From Micromonospora inositola (lineage in GTDB: Bacteria; Actinomycetota; Actinomycetes; Mycobacteriales; Micromonosporaceae): a stretch of 64,000 bases of DNA. The stretch is taken from assembly GCF_900090285.1 (NCBI RefSeq), contig NZ_LT607754.1, positions 2,232,001-2,296,000 of the forward strand. The letters run 5' to 3'. The position numbers were made by a program, and so were the translations under genes. Below the pieces are notes generated by a model, which saw nothing but the letters and a program-made list of their open reading frames with translations, ran no database searches and was not told the origin of the DNA. Below, in pieces: positions 8,557 to 16,148 of this stretch (its first letter is position 1; each line of letters begins with the position of its first letter).

Positions 8557-11111
8557 GGCGCCGGCTCCGGCCCGAACGGCACCAGCACCGTCCCCAGCTC
8601 GCCCGGGCCGTCCCAGAGCATCGCCCGGCCCGGACGCGGGCGCCACAGCACCGGCCGGTCGAAGAGCGACTCCAACCGGGCACCCGGCACGTCGGTGACC
8701 ACCACGGCGGTCAGCTTGTCGACCTCGCCCTCCGGGCCGAGCAGCCCGGCCAGCGGCCCCACCGAACGCCACCAGCCGAGCAGATGCAGCCCGGCCGGCG
8801 GCCCTTCCAGCAGCAGCGACCGCAGCCGCTCGCCCGGCAGCTCCGCCGCGTCGGGCGCGTCCAGCCCGAACACCACCAGGTAGCCCGGCTCGCCCGCGTC
8901 CATCGCGGCGCGCAGCCCGGCCACGTCGACGGTCTCCACCCGGTGCCGCTCGGCCAGCTCGGCGGCCAGCTCCGCGGCCCGCTCGGCCGACCCGTTCGCC
9001 AGCGGAGCAACCACGAAGCGGGCGGACGCGTGGTGCGCCGCGGTGCTCCGCGCCGCGGTGACCAACAGCCGGGCCGCCTCCTCGTCGCGGCCCAGCACGG
9101 CGAGGTTCCGCCCGGCGGCCGGCCCGAGCGGCACCGCCACCGTGGAGCGGTGCACGTCCACCGCCCGACCGAGCAGCGCGGCCGGCGCGTGCGCCCGGCC
9201 GGCCAGCGCCGCCCGGTGTCGTGGGTCGTTGCCGAGCAGCGGGCGCGCGAAGCCGGCGAAGACCACCGGCGGGCCGCAGCCCTCCGGCCGGGCCGCCCAG
9301 AGCCGGTGCCGCAGCTCGGCCAGGGTCTCCGGATCCTCATGCGGATCGGGGAAGCGGATCATCCGCTCGTGTCCCCGGGTGGCGCCGCGCGGCCCGCCCA
9401 GGCCGCCGGCGGTGTTCACCACCGCGCTGCCCACCGGCAACCCGGCCGCGGCGTCGTTCGTCGGCTCCAGCACCGCCGACCCGCCGGGCAGCGCGACCCG
9501 CACCGGGAACTGGCCCAGCAGCGGGTCGCGCGGGCCGCCGATGCCCAGGTCGCCCTCGCCGGCCAGGACCAGGTGGATGCCGTACGCCCGGGCGGCGCGG
9601 GCCAGCACGTCCAGCCGAGCCAGCAGGTCCGTGGCGAGCCGGTCGCGCTCCCGCAGCAGCAGGGGGAAGTTCTCGATGACGCAGACGATCCGGGGCAGCA
9701 CCTGGTGCTCGCGCAGCTCGGCGTAGCGCTGCCCGCCGGCCCGCCGGCCGGCCTCCTCCCGGCGGTGCAGCTCCGCCTCGAGCTGGCCGACGAGGTCCGC
9801 CACGTACTCCCGGTCGGCGGCCATCCCGGCGGCCCGGACCTGCGGCACCCAGGAGCGGTCCCGCTCGGTCTGCAGGAACTCCACGAAGGACTCGCCCTCG
9901 TCGAGGTCGGCCAGGTAGAGCACCAGCTCGTCCGGGCCGTACCGGGCGGTCAGCCCGAACAGCACGTTGGTCAGGAACGCCGACCGTCCGGCGCCGGACC
10001 GGCCGCTGACCAGCCAGTGCGGGGTGAGTTCGGTGAAGCCGAGGCTGACCGGCCGCCCGGCGGCGTCGCCCACCACGGTCGAGAGCCCGTCCCCGGAACC
10101 GGACTCCCACAGCTCCCCGCCGGGGAGCAGGTCGGCCAGGAAGAGCCGTGAGCCGTCCTCGATCTGCCGGGCCAGCCGTCGGCAGACCCCCGTCACCAGC
10201 TCGTCGGGCGGGGCCTCCTCGACGAATACGGGAGAGTTGAGCCCGCCGGCCGTCTCCGTGCCCGGGCTGCTCAGCGCCTGCCCCGGCGGATCACCGACCA
10301 GCGCGTACGCGTTGCGCACCGCCACGGGGGTGGCCTGGGGCAGCGGGGTGTCGGGCGACCAGCCCGCGACGACCAGGTGCAGACCGGCCCGATGCCCCCG
10401 CGCGGCCAGTTCCTCGATCCGACCCAGGTCGGACGCGCCGGTCGCGGCGGGGAGCGCGGCCACCACCAGGAGCAGCGTGCGGTCGTGCCCACGCTGCCGG
10501 GCCGTGCCGGCGGCCACCCACTGCTCCGCCTCGGTGAGGACCGTCCGTAGCCCCGCCACGTCCACGGCCGGCGGCGGCAGCAGCCCCGCGTCGGCCAGCC
10601 CCGCGAACCCCGCGAAGGCGCCGCCGCTCGAATCCTGGTCGGCGGTGGCGTCCACCGCGCGGACCAGCAGCGAACCGGCCGGCGCGGCGGCGAGCAGCCG
10701 GAGCAGGAGGGCCCGGAGCAGCCCGGCCACCCGGGGGTCGGTGGCGTCGGTGTCGACGCTCAGGTGACCGCTGCCGAGCAGCGGCACCAGCGCCGGGAAC
10801 CGGGCGTCGTCCAGCGGCGCGGCGGTGCCGACCCGGACGAAGGGCGGCGGGTGGCCGCCGGGCGGGGTGGCCGCCGTCAGCGTCTCCAGGGCGGCGCCGG
10901 CCCAACCCGGGGCGGCGAGCGCCGCGGCCGTCCGCAGCCGCTCCGCCAGCTCGTACTGCCGGTGGTGGTCGGCCGGGGCGGGCCGGATCTCGTCCAGGAT
11001 GCCGGCGGCGGCGGTCGCGGTGGCCGCGGCCCGCCGGTGCAGGGTGGCGGCCCGGCCGGCTCGCGCCTTCGGACTGGCCACCGCGTCCACCTCACTTCCC
11101 GAGGCCGACAT
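8553..11111 (-). CDS. FtsK/SpoIIIE-like ATPase
   Basis: 852-aa protein. Residues about 15-70 are Ala/Arg-rich and helical. A central FtsK/SpoIIIE-type domain follows (TPHWLVSGRSGAGRSAFL, then LVLYLADLDEG and RIVCVIENFPLLL). The phosphate-binding loop reads GRSGAGRS, with Arg where Lys is expected. A second, more degenerate repeat near LAVLGRDEEAARLL lacks a P-loop. This resembles multi-domain EccC/FtsK ATPases with inactive modules. The start ATG 11111 is preceded by GGGGAGGAG with almost no spacer. It is coupled to the membrane protein 7852-8556. A role in secretion or DNA/protein translocation is inferred only. Confidence 0.75.
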   Translation of the reverse strand: MSASGSEVDAVASPKARAGRAATLHRRAAATATAAAGILDEIRPAPADHHRQYELAERLRTAAALAAPGWAGAALETLTAATPPGGHPPPFVRVGTAAPLDDARFPALVPLLGSGHLSVDTDATDPRVAGLLRALLLRLLAAAPAGSLLVRAVDATADQDSSGGAFAGFAGLADAGLLPPPAVDVAGLRTVLTEAEQWVAAGTARQRGHDRTLLLVVAALPAATGASDLGRIEELAARGHRAGLHLVVAGWSPDTPLPQATPVAVRNAYALVGDPPGQALSSPGTETAGGLNSPVFVEEAPPDELVTGVCRRLARQIEDGSRLFLADLLPGGELWESGSGDGLSTVVGDAAGRPVSLGFTELTPHWLVSGRSGAGRSAFLTNVLFGLTARYGPDELVLYLADLDEGESFVEFLQTERDRSWVPQVRAAGMAADREYVADLVGQLEAELHRREEAGRRAGGQRYAELREHQVLPRIVCVIENFPLLLRERDRLATDLLARLDVLARAARAYGIHLVLAGEGDLGIGGPRDPLLGQFPVRVALPGGSAVLEPTNDAAAGLPVGSAVVNTAGGLGGPRGATRGHERMIRFPDPHEDPETLAELRHRLWAARPEGCGPPVVFAGFARPLLGNDPRHRAALAGRAHAPAALLGRAVDVHRSTVAVPLGPAAGRNLAVLGRDEEAARLLVTAARSTAAHHASARFVVAPLANGSAERAAELAAELAERHRVETVDVAGLRAAMDAGEPGYLVVFGLDAPDAAELPGERLRSLLLEGPPAGLHLLGWWRSVGPLAGLLGPEGEVDKLTAVVVTDVPGARLESLFDRPVLWRPRPGRAMLWDGPGELGTVLVPFGPEPAP

Positions 11112-11287
11112 CTCCTCCCCGCGCAGTGACGGTATCCCAGCCGACGGCCCTGCTCCGGGATGTCGACCGGCGCTGCGCGGTCTTTGCGAGCCGGGGCACG
11201 GCGTTCGGCGGGACATTGTCCCGCCTTCGGCCAGCGAGCGGACGCGATCGGCGAATCTGGGGCATTGGGTACGAGGCGTGCAGCCGA

Positions 11288-11293
11288 TAGCCT
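11288..11293 (+). promoter_or_regulatory. -10 box, leaderless start at 11300
   Basis: TAGCCT followed by 6 nt and then GTG at 11300. Confidence 0.5.
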
Positions 11294-11299
11294 CAGGGG

Positions 11300-11866
11300 G
11301 TGGAATCAGTGCAGCCCCCCGCCGGTTCCCGGGTCTCCCGCGTACCGGCGCAGCGGACCCCGCCCGAGCAGCTGGCACCCCCCGAGCCGGCTCCGGCGCC
11401 GGAGCGTCCCCGGCGTCGGCTGCGCACGGTGCTGTCGGTGGTTTCCGGGCTGCTCGCGCTGCTCTGCGTGGGCGGCGCCGTCACCGGTTTCATCCTGTAC
11501 GACCGCGCCACCGCCCCGGACCGCAGCGCGCCCGACGTGGTGGTGGACAACTACCTGCGCGCCTTCCTGGTGGACCGCAACGACACGAAGGCCAGCGAGT
11601 TCGCCTGCGAGGGCGGGGGTGAGCTCGGCGATCTGCGCCTGCTCCGCGACGATCTGGTGGCGCGGGAGAGGCGTTTCGGCACGACGATATCCGTGAGCTG
11701 GGGCGGGCTGACTGTGCAGCAGCAGGACGACAGTGCTCAGGTCCGGGTCGACCTCATCATCTCCGCATTCGTCGACGGGATATCGCAGAGCGACCGGCAG
11801 GGTTGGAGTTTCGTGGCCCGGCTCGGCGACGACTGGCGGGTGTGCGAGGGGAAGCGCGCAGTCTGA
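11300..11866 (+). CDS. single-span membrane protein with extracytoplasmic domain
   Basis: 188 aa: a proline-rich cytoplasmic N-terminus (about 40 aa, rich in PP, PEP and PAP), one membrane span (LSVVSGLLALLCVGGAVTGF), and an outside domain of about 115 aa. The outside domain (VVVDNYLRAFLVDRNDTKAS, ending WRVCEGKRAV) resembles the small NTF2-like domains that follow a membrane anchor in many actinobacterial proteins. GTG 11300 is supported by the TAGCCT box 6 nt upstream. It runs opposite to both flanking minus-strand units and converges on the T4SS-like operon end with 4 bp between stops. Function unknown. Confidence 0.72.
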   Translation: MESVQPPAGSRVSRVPAQRTPPEQLAPPEPAPAPERPRRRLRTVLSVVSGLLALLCVGGAVTGFILYDRATAPDRSAPDVVVDNYLRAFLVDRNDTKASEFACEGGGELGDLRLLRDDLVARERRFGTTISVSWGGLTVQQQDDSAQVRVDLIISAFVDGISQSDRQGWSFVARLGDDWRVCEGKRAV

Positions 11867-11870
11867 ACCC

Positions 11871-12473
11871 TCACTCGATCCAGAGCAGGTGGACCGGGAC
11901 CTCCAGGGTGGTCGGTGCCTGGCCGCGCCAGGCCCAGCGGTACCACTCCAGCTCCGAGGTGACCCGGACGCAGATGTCCCCCTCGGCGCCGGAGTAGGTC
12001 TCGGTCACCGCCCGCAGGTCACGGTGCTCGATCGACTCGATGACGTGCACGACCCGTCGGCCGGCCACCGCGTCGGCCTCGAACACGGGGGTCGGCACCC
12101 GGCGTGCCGGTGCGTCGAGGGAGACCAGCCGGATCCCGGGCTCCCGGGGCGAGGCTCCGGTGCCCTTCCGGTCGCCCACCGTCTCGACCCAGACCCGCTC
12201 CACCGGCACCAGCGGCGCGAAGACCTCCACCTGCTCGGACTCGGCGCGGTACCACTCGTGTTCGGGGATGACGGGCACGTAGGTCCGGCTGCCCTGCACC
12301 ACCCGCTCGTCGGCGCGCAGGTCACCTCGCCAGCCCAAGCCGGGCAGCCCGACCAGCACCCGTCGGCCGCGCAGTTCCACCCGGCCGGTGGCGGGGACGA
12401 TCTCGATCGGTCGGGGCGGCAGCGGCGCCCAGTCGGGCTGGTCCGCGAAGGGGTCGGGCAGCGGGTCGGTCAT
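11871..12473 (-). CDS. hypothetical soluble protein, last gene of T4SS-like operon
   Basis: 200-aa protein without signal peptide or membrane span; I do not recognise the family. It is rich in beta-type segments and Trp/Tyr (HEWYRAESEQVEVFAP, ELEWYRWAW) and opens with a Pro-rich stretch (DWAPLPPRPIEIVPATGR). It starts with ATG 13 nt after the stop of the M23 peptidase gene and so looks like the terminal gene of the operon running from 20323. It could be an accessory cytoplasmic component, but nothing in the sequence proves that. Confidence 0.65.
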   Translation of the reverse strand: MTDPLPDPFADQPDWAPLPPRPIEIVPATGRVELRGRRVLVGLPGLGWRGDLRADERVVQGSRTYVPVIPEHEWYRAESEQVEVFAPLVPVERVWVETVGDRKGTGASPREPGIRLVSLDAPARRVPTPVFEADAVAGRRVVHVIESIEHRDLRAVTETYSGAEGDICVRVTSELEWYRWAWRGQAPTTLEVPVHLLWIE

Positions 12474-12486
12474 CCGTCGGCGGGCC

Positions 12487-13671
12487 TCACGTGTCGCCGT
12501 CCAGTGGCGCGCCGTGTTCCCGCATGAACGGCACCGGGTTGATCGCGCCCCGGCTGGAGCGGTCGCCGTCGACGTGCACCTCGAAGTGCAGGTGCGGCCC
12601 GGAGGAGTTGCCGCTGGTGCCGGAGAGGCCGATCACCTCGCCGGCCTCCACCAGCTGGCCAGGCACCACGTGGGGGCGCTCGACCATGTGGCAGTAGCGG
12701 GTGATGTAACCGCCGGCGTGCAGGATGTCCACGAACCAGCCGCAGCCGCCCTTGTCCGGCCAGCCGTCGCGGTCGCAGTCACGTCGCCCGGCGTGGTCCG
12801 GGTCGCAGCGGGCGACCAGCACCCGGCCGGCGGACGCCGCGTGGATCGGCGTGCGCTTGGACGCGGCGATGTCCACCCCGTCGTGGCTGGGCCGGTCGGC
12901 GGTGCGGAAGCCGGAGCCGACGCCGCCCGGGATCGGCGCGGTCCAGCCCGACGCGGCGATCCGGGCGCCGGCTGCGGCGTCGCAGACCGCCTTGCCGGCG
13001 ATCTGCACCGTCCGGGCGGCGCCGCCGGCCAGTGCGTCGACGATCCGGCCGGCCAGTTCCTCGTGCTTGGCGTAGGCGTCGGGAAAGGCGCTGACCTGCA
13101 CCCGCTGGGCCACCACGGTCAGCGGTCGGTGCTCCCACCGGGGCACCCGCAGCATCTTCTCGTAGAACGTGCGGGCGGTGTAGGAGGGCGTCATGCGCTG
13201 CTGGACGCTGCCCCAGCCGGGACGCTGCTGGAACAGGCCCAGCGAGTCGTGGTCGGAGCCGACGCCCTCGTGGGGCAGCGCCAGCGACGCCGGCACGGTG
13301 CTGTTGGCCAGGTTCCGCAGCGCGGATTCCTGCATCGCGGTGGCCAGCGCGATGACCCAGCCGCGGGCCGGCACCCTCATGTCCTGACCGACCTTGATGA
13401 TGACGGCGGCGTTGCGGAGCTGCCCGTCGCCGTACTCGGCGAAGCGCGGCATGTCGCCGGTGATGCTGACCCGGTAGGCCGGGTCGCAGGCCAGCCCGGC
13501 CACGGTCGCGTCGCCCTGCTCCTCGCCGCCCAGCTCGGTGAGGAAGAAGGCGGCGGCGCCTCCGACACAGCAGAGCAGGGTGAGGGCGGCGGTCAGCGCG
13601 GCGGCCAGGACGCCGAGCCGGAGCTTCCGGCGGCGGGGTGGGGGATCTTCGTCCCGCCACTGCTCGGTCAT
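12487..13671 (-). CDS. membrane-anchored lysozyme-like / M23 peptidase
   Basis: 394-aa cell-wall hydrolase. An N-terminal cytoplasmic tail and one membrane span (LGVLAAALTAALTLLCCVGG) precede a lysozyme-like region with ATAMQESALRNL and SLGLFQQRPGWG, typical of the lytic domain seen beside actinobacterial T4SS-like loci. A C-terminal M23 LytM-type endopeptidase follows, with zinc ligands in HDGVD and HLHFEVH. The two-domain hydrolase would locally open peptidoglycan, the job of VirB1-like proteins in secretion systems. The ATG overlaps the preceding gene's stop by 4 bp (ATGA). Confidence 0.85.
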   Translation of the reverse strand: MTEQWRDEDPPPRRRKLRLGVLAAALTAALTLLCCVGGAAAFFLTELGGEEQGDATVAGLACDPAYRVSITGDMPRFAEYGDGQLRNAAVIIKVGQDMRVPARGWVIALATAMQESALRNLANSTVPASLALPHEGVGSDHDSLGLFQQRPGWGSVQQRMTPSYTARTFYEKMLRVPRWEHRPLTVVAQRVQVSAFPDAYAKHEELAGRIVDALAGGAARTVQIAGKAVCDAAAGARIAASGWTAPIPGGVGSGFRTADRPSHDGVDIAASKRTPIHAASAGRVLVARCDPDHAGRRDCDRDGWPDKGGCGWFVDILHAGGYITRYCHMVERPHVVPGQLVEAGEVIGLSGTSGNSSGPHLHFEVHVDGDRSSRGAINPVPFMREHGAPLDGDT

Positions 13672-14225
13672 TGCCGCTCCCAGTCCACCGCGTCCACCAG
13701 CCATCGGCCGTCGAGGGCCACCAGTTCGAGTCGGAGCAGACCGTTGTCGAGCGGGATGAGCGCCTCCACGAAGGACTCCGTCCGCGCGCGGAGCGTGACT
13801 TCGCCGGCCAGCCGTCGGGCGGGGACGCTCTCCGGGTCCGCGCCGGTCAGCTTCTCGGTCAGTGCCGGCGTCGACATCGGGCGCAGCCGCGCCTGCCAGT
13901 CGTCCCCGCTGCTGCCCGGGCCGGTCAGCCAGGCCGTGGTGAACCGGCCGGCGGCCTGCTCGGGAGTCAGCTCGCCGCGTCGGGTCCTCGGCGTGGGCGG
14001 CGCCGTGCTCGACAGCACGCCGTCGTCACCGGCCTCCGGGTCCACCGTGCTGATCGGCTCGTGCGGCCGGCTGCTGAGGCCGGTGGACGGGTCGATCGGG
14101 CCAGAAACCAGGCGGGCCGCCCCGATCACGCCGAAGACCAGGACGGCGATCACCACCGCGATCCCGAGCCGGGACCGCAAGGCCCGAGTGACCAGGAACT
14201 CCACCGCCCGTCGCATCGTCGTCAC
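13668..14225 (-). CDS. VirB8/TcpC-like membrane protein
   Basis: 185-aa protein: short basic N-terminus, one membrane span (SRLGIAVVIAVLVFGVIGAA), a linker rich in S, T and P, and a C-terminal extracytoplasmic domain of about 100 aa (ELTPEQAAGRFTTAWLTG to ALDGRWLVDAVDW). One span plus a small alpha/beta NTF2-like domain is the VirB8/TcpC layout. This assignment rests on architecture and on its place between VirB6-like and lytic-enzyme genes, not on a signature motif. GTG 14225 overlaps the upstream stop (GTGA). Confidence 0.65.
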   Translation of the reverse strand: MTTMRRAVEFLVTRALRSRLGIAVVIAVLVFGVIGAARLVSGPIDPSTGLSSRPHEPISTVDPEAGDDGVLSSTAPPTPRTRRGELTPEQAAGRFTTAWLTGPGSSGDDWQARLRPMSTPALTEKLTGADPESVPARRLAGEVTLRARTESFVEALIPLDNGLLRLELVALDGRWLVDAVDWERQ

Positions 14226-16147
14226 CGCGCCTCGGAGCGCACCCGGGGGTTCCGGTTGGCGGCCGGCGCCGGCTCAGCCGAGCCTGGCCGGTAGATGGCG
14301 AACGCGGCGGCCTCCTCGGGCACGTCCGGTTCCGTCCAGCTGGCCGGCTGCCGCCGGCGGGGACGCGGCGCGGTGGTCCGGCCGCCCGGCTGCTCCGGTG
14401 CCGGCGTGTCGTCCGTCCGTTCCCGCCCGTCCGGCCGCTGCCGCTCGGTGGCGGCGTGCGACGGATCCTCGTGCCGGGCCTCCGGCCGCAAGCTGCCCTG
14501 GTCGAGCGGGACGCCGCGCCGCCGGCCGAGCGCCGGCTCGACCGTGCCACCGGGCTCGACCACGTCCAACCGGGCCGCCACCCGTACGTCACGGAAGAAC
14601 CGGCGGTGCCACGACCCGGCCGAGCTGATCGCCTCGCTGCTGTCCTTGCCGCCGAGCTGGGTGATCCGCCGGTACGGGCGGAGCAGCAGCCAGCCGACCA
14701 CCCCGCAGAGCCAGACCAGCACCACCTGGAGCCAGCCGGGCAGGGTGGGCGTGTTCATGATGAGGTCGACGGCGAAGAGGTAGATGGCCGCGCCGGTGCC
14801 GAAGATGGCGATGTTGAAGACCGCGGCGACCACCGCGTTCGCCAGCCGGCGCAGCCCGGCGCTGGCCGGGCGCATCAGCCCGACGGTGCCGAGGATCGGC
14901 GCGGCGATCACCGCCCACCGGAAGATCAGGAAGCCCAGCAGCACCAGTAACGAGGCGGTCAGGTCGAACATCGCGAAGAGCAGCGAGGCCAGCACCGCGA
15001 TGAAGCCGGCCCCGATCCGGTCCATGTCCCGGACGCCCTGGAGGTACTCGTACGCCTCCGGGTCCTCCGTCTTGATCTGCTCGGCGATCCGGGCCCACTG
15101 CTGCTGCTTCGCCTTGATGGTCGCCTCCCGGGTGGCCGGGTTCTGACGGAGCTTCTCCGCCTCCTCCCAGGAGAGCGACTTGGCGTCGTAGAGCGCGGGG
15201 CCGTACTTCTTGGCGGTCTCGCTGTCGGCCGAGCCGAGCACCCCGCGCAGCCAGTTCCGGTAGAGCATGGTCTCGGTGGCGGTGTCGCTGGCCCGGACCG
15301 CCGGGGGACGCTTGTCCACGCAGGCGTCCGGGTTCGGGAGTGCGCACTTGTCGGCGGGAATGTCTCGGGAGGCCGGACCGACCGCGTCGTGCACCACGCC
15401 CAGGGTCGTGATCAGGGTGTTGTCGGCGATGTTCGCCGATTTGACCGGCCAGGCGGCCAGGGCGGTGACCGCCACCATCACCAGCAGTGCCCAGCCGGCC
15501 GTCGTCATGGCGTTGCTCATGTCCGACTGGCGGGAGCGCCAGAGCAGGTAGAGGCCGACCACGCAGAGCGTGATGATGCCGAAGACGCTGAACACCTTCT
15601 GGTAGACGGCCTTGGTGGCGTGCTCCACCAGCGGATCTGCCCAGCCCCACATCGAGCGGGGATCCCAGGCCCGCTCCCGCAGCGCGTTCGAGGCGCCGAT
15701 CACCGCGTTGGCGAACATGAACTCGCCGTTGGCCACCATCGTGGTGAAGCGGTAGTCCGGATGAAGTACCGACGACGCGCAGCCGCCGTCGACGTCGTAC
15801 GTCGTGTAGCTGTATCCGGCGTAGCCGTAGTCGCTGTAGAGGCCCTTCGGGCCGGGCAGCTTGGCGGAGTCGGGGCGGGAGGCGAACCAGCCGGCCAGAC
15901 CGGAGTCCGGGGCCCCCGGGACGGGGGCGTTGCGGCACTCGACCTGGTCCTGGCTGACTTCCTTGAGCTTCGCGACGCAGGCGCGGAAGTCGGCCTGCCA
16001 CTCCTTGGTGCTGCACAGCTCGGCCCGGGCCTGGGCGGCCGGCGCGGCGGCGTACGCGGGTGTCGTTCCGATCACCGGCCAGGCGATGGTGGCCACGGCG
16101 AGTACGCCGAGCGCGAGGAGGAGCGCCGCGATCCGTGCCCGCGTCAT
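14222..16147 (-). CDS. VirB6/TrbL-like polytopic membrane protein
   Basis: 641 aa. A Sec-type signal sequence (residues 1-34, ending AYA) precedes a large extracytoplasmic Cys-containing domain. About six membrane spans follow, grouped near residues 190-250, 385-440 and 450-500. The last ~140 residues are hydrophilic, rich in Arg, Pro and Glu, and presumably cytoplasmic. Such multi-span proteins with a big outside loop form the channel subunit VirB6/TrbL of type IV secretion systems. Start ATG 16147 lies 1 nt after the stop of the VirB4-like gene. Family assignment is from topology and context. Confidence 0.7.
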   Translation of the reverse strand: MTRARIAALLLALGVLAVATIAWPVIGTTPAYAAAPAAQARAELCSTKEWQADFRACVAKLKEVSQDQVECRNAPVPGAPDSGLAGWFASRPDSAKLPGPKGLYSDYGYAGYSYTTYDVDGGCASSVLHPDYRFTTMVANGEFMFANAVIGASNALRERAWDPRSMWGWADPLVEHATKAVYQKVFSVFGIITLCVVGLYLLWRSRQSDMSNAMTTAGWALLVMVAVTALAAWPVKSANIADNTLITTLGVVHDAVGPASRDIPADKCALPNPDACVDKRPPAVRASDTATETMLYRNWLRGVLGSADSETAKKYGPALYDAKSLSWEEAEKLRQNPATREATIKAKQQQWARIAEQIKTEDPEAYEYLQGVRDMDRIGAGFIAVLASLLFAMFDLTASLLVLLGFLIFRWAVIAAPILGTVGLMRPASAGLRRLANAVVAAVFNIAIFGTGAAIYLFAVDLIMNTPTLPGWLQVVLVWLCGVVGWLLLRPYRRITQLGGKDSSEAISSAGSWHRRFFRDVRVAARLDVVEPGGTVEPALGRRRGVPLDQGSLRPEARHEDPSHAATERQRPDGRERTDDTPAPEQPGGRTTAPRPRRRQPASWTEPDVPEEAAAFAIYRPGSAEPAPAANRNPRVRSEAR

Positions 16148-16148
16148 G

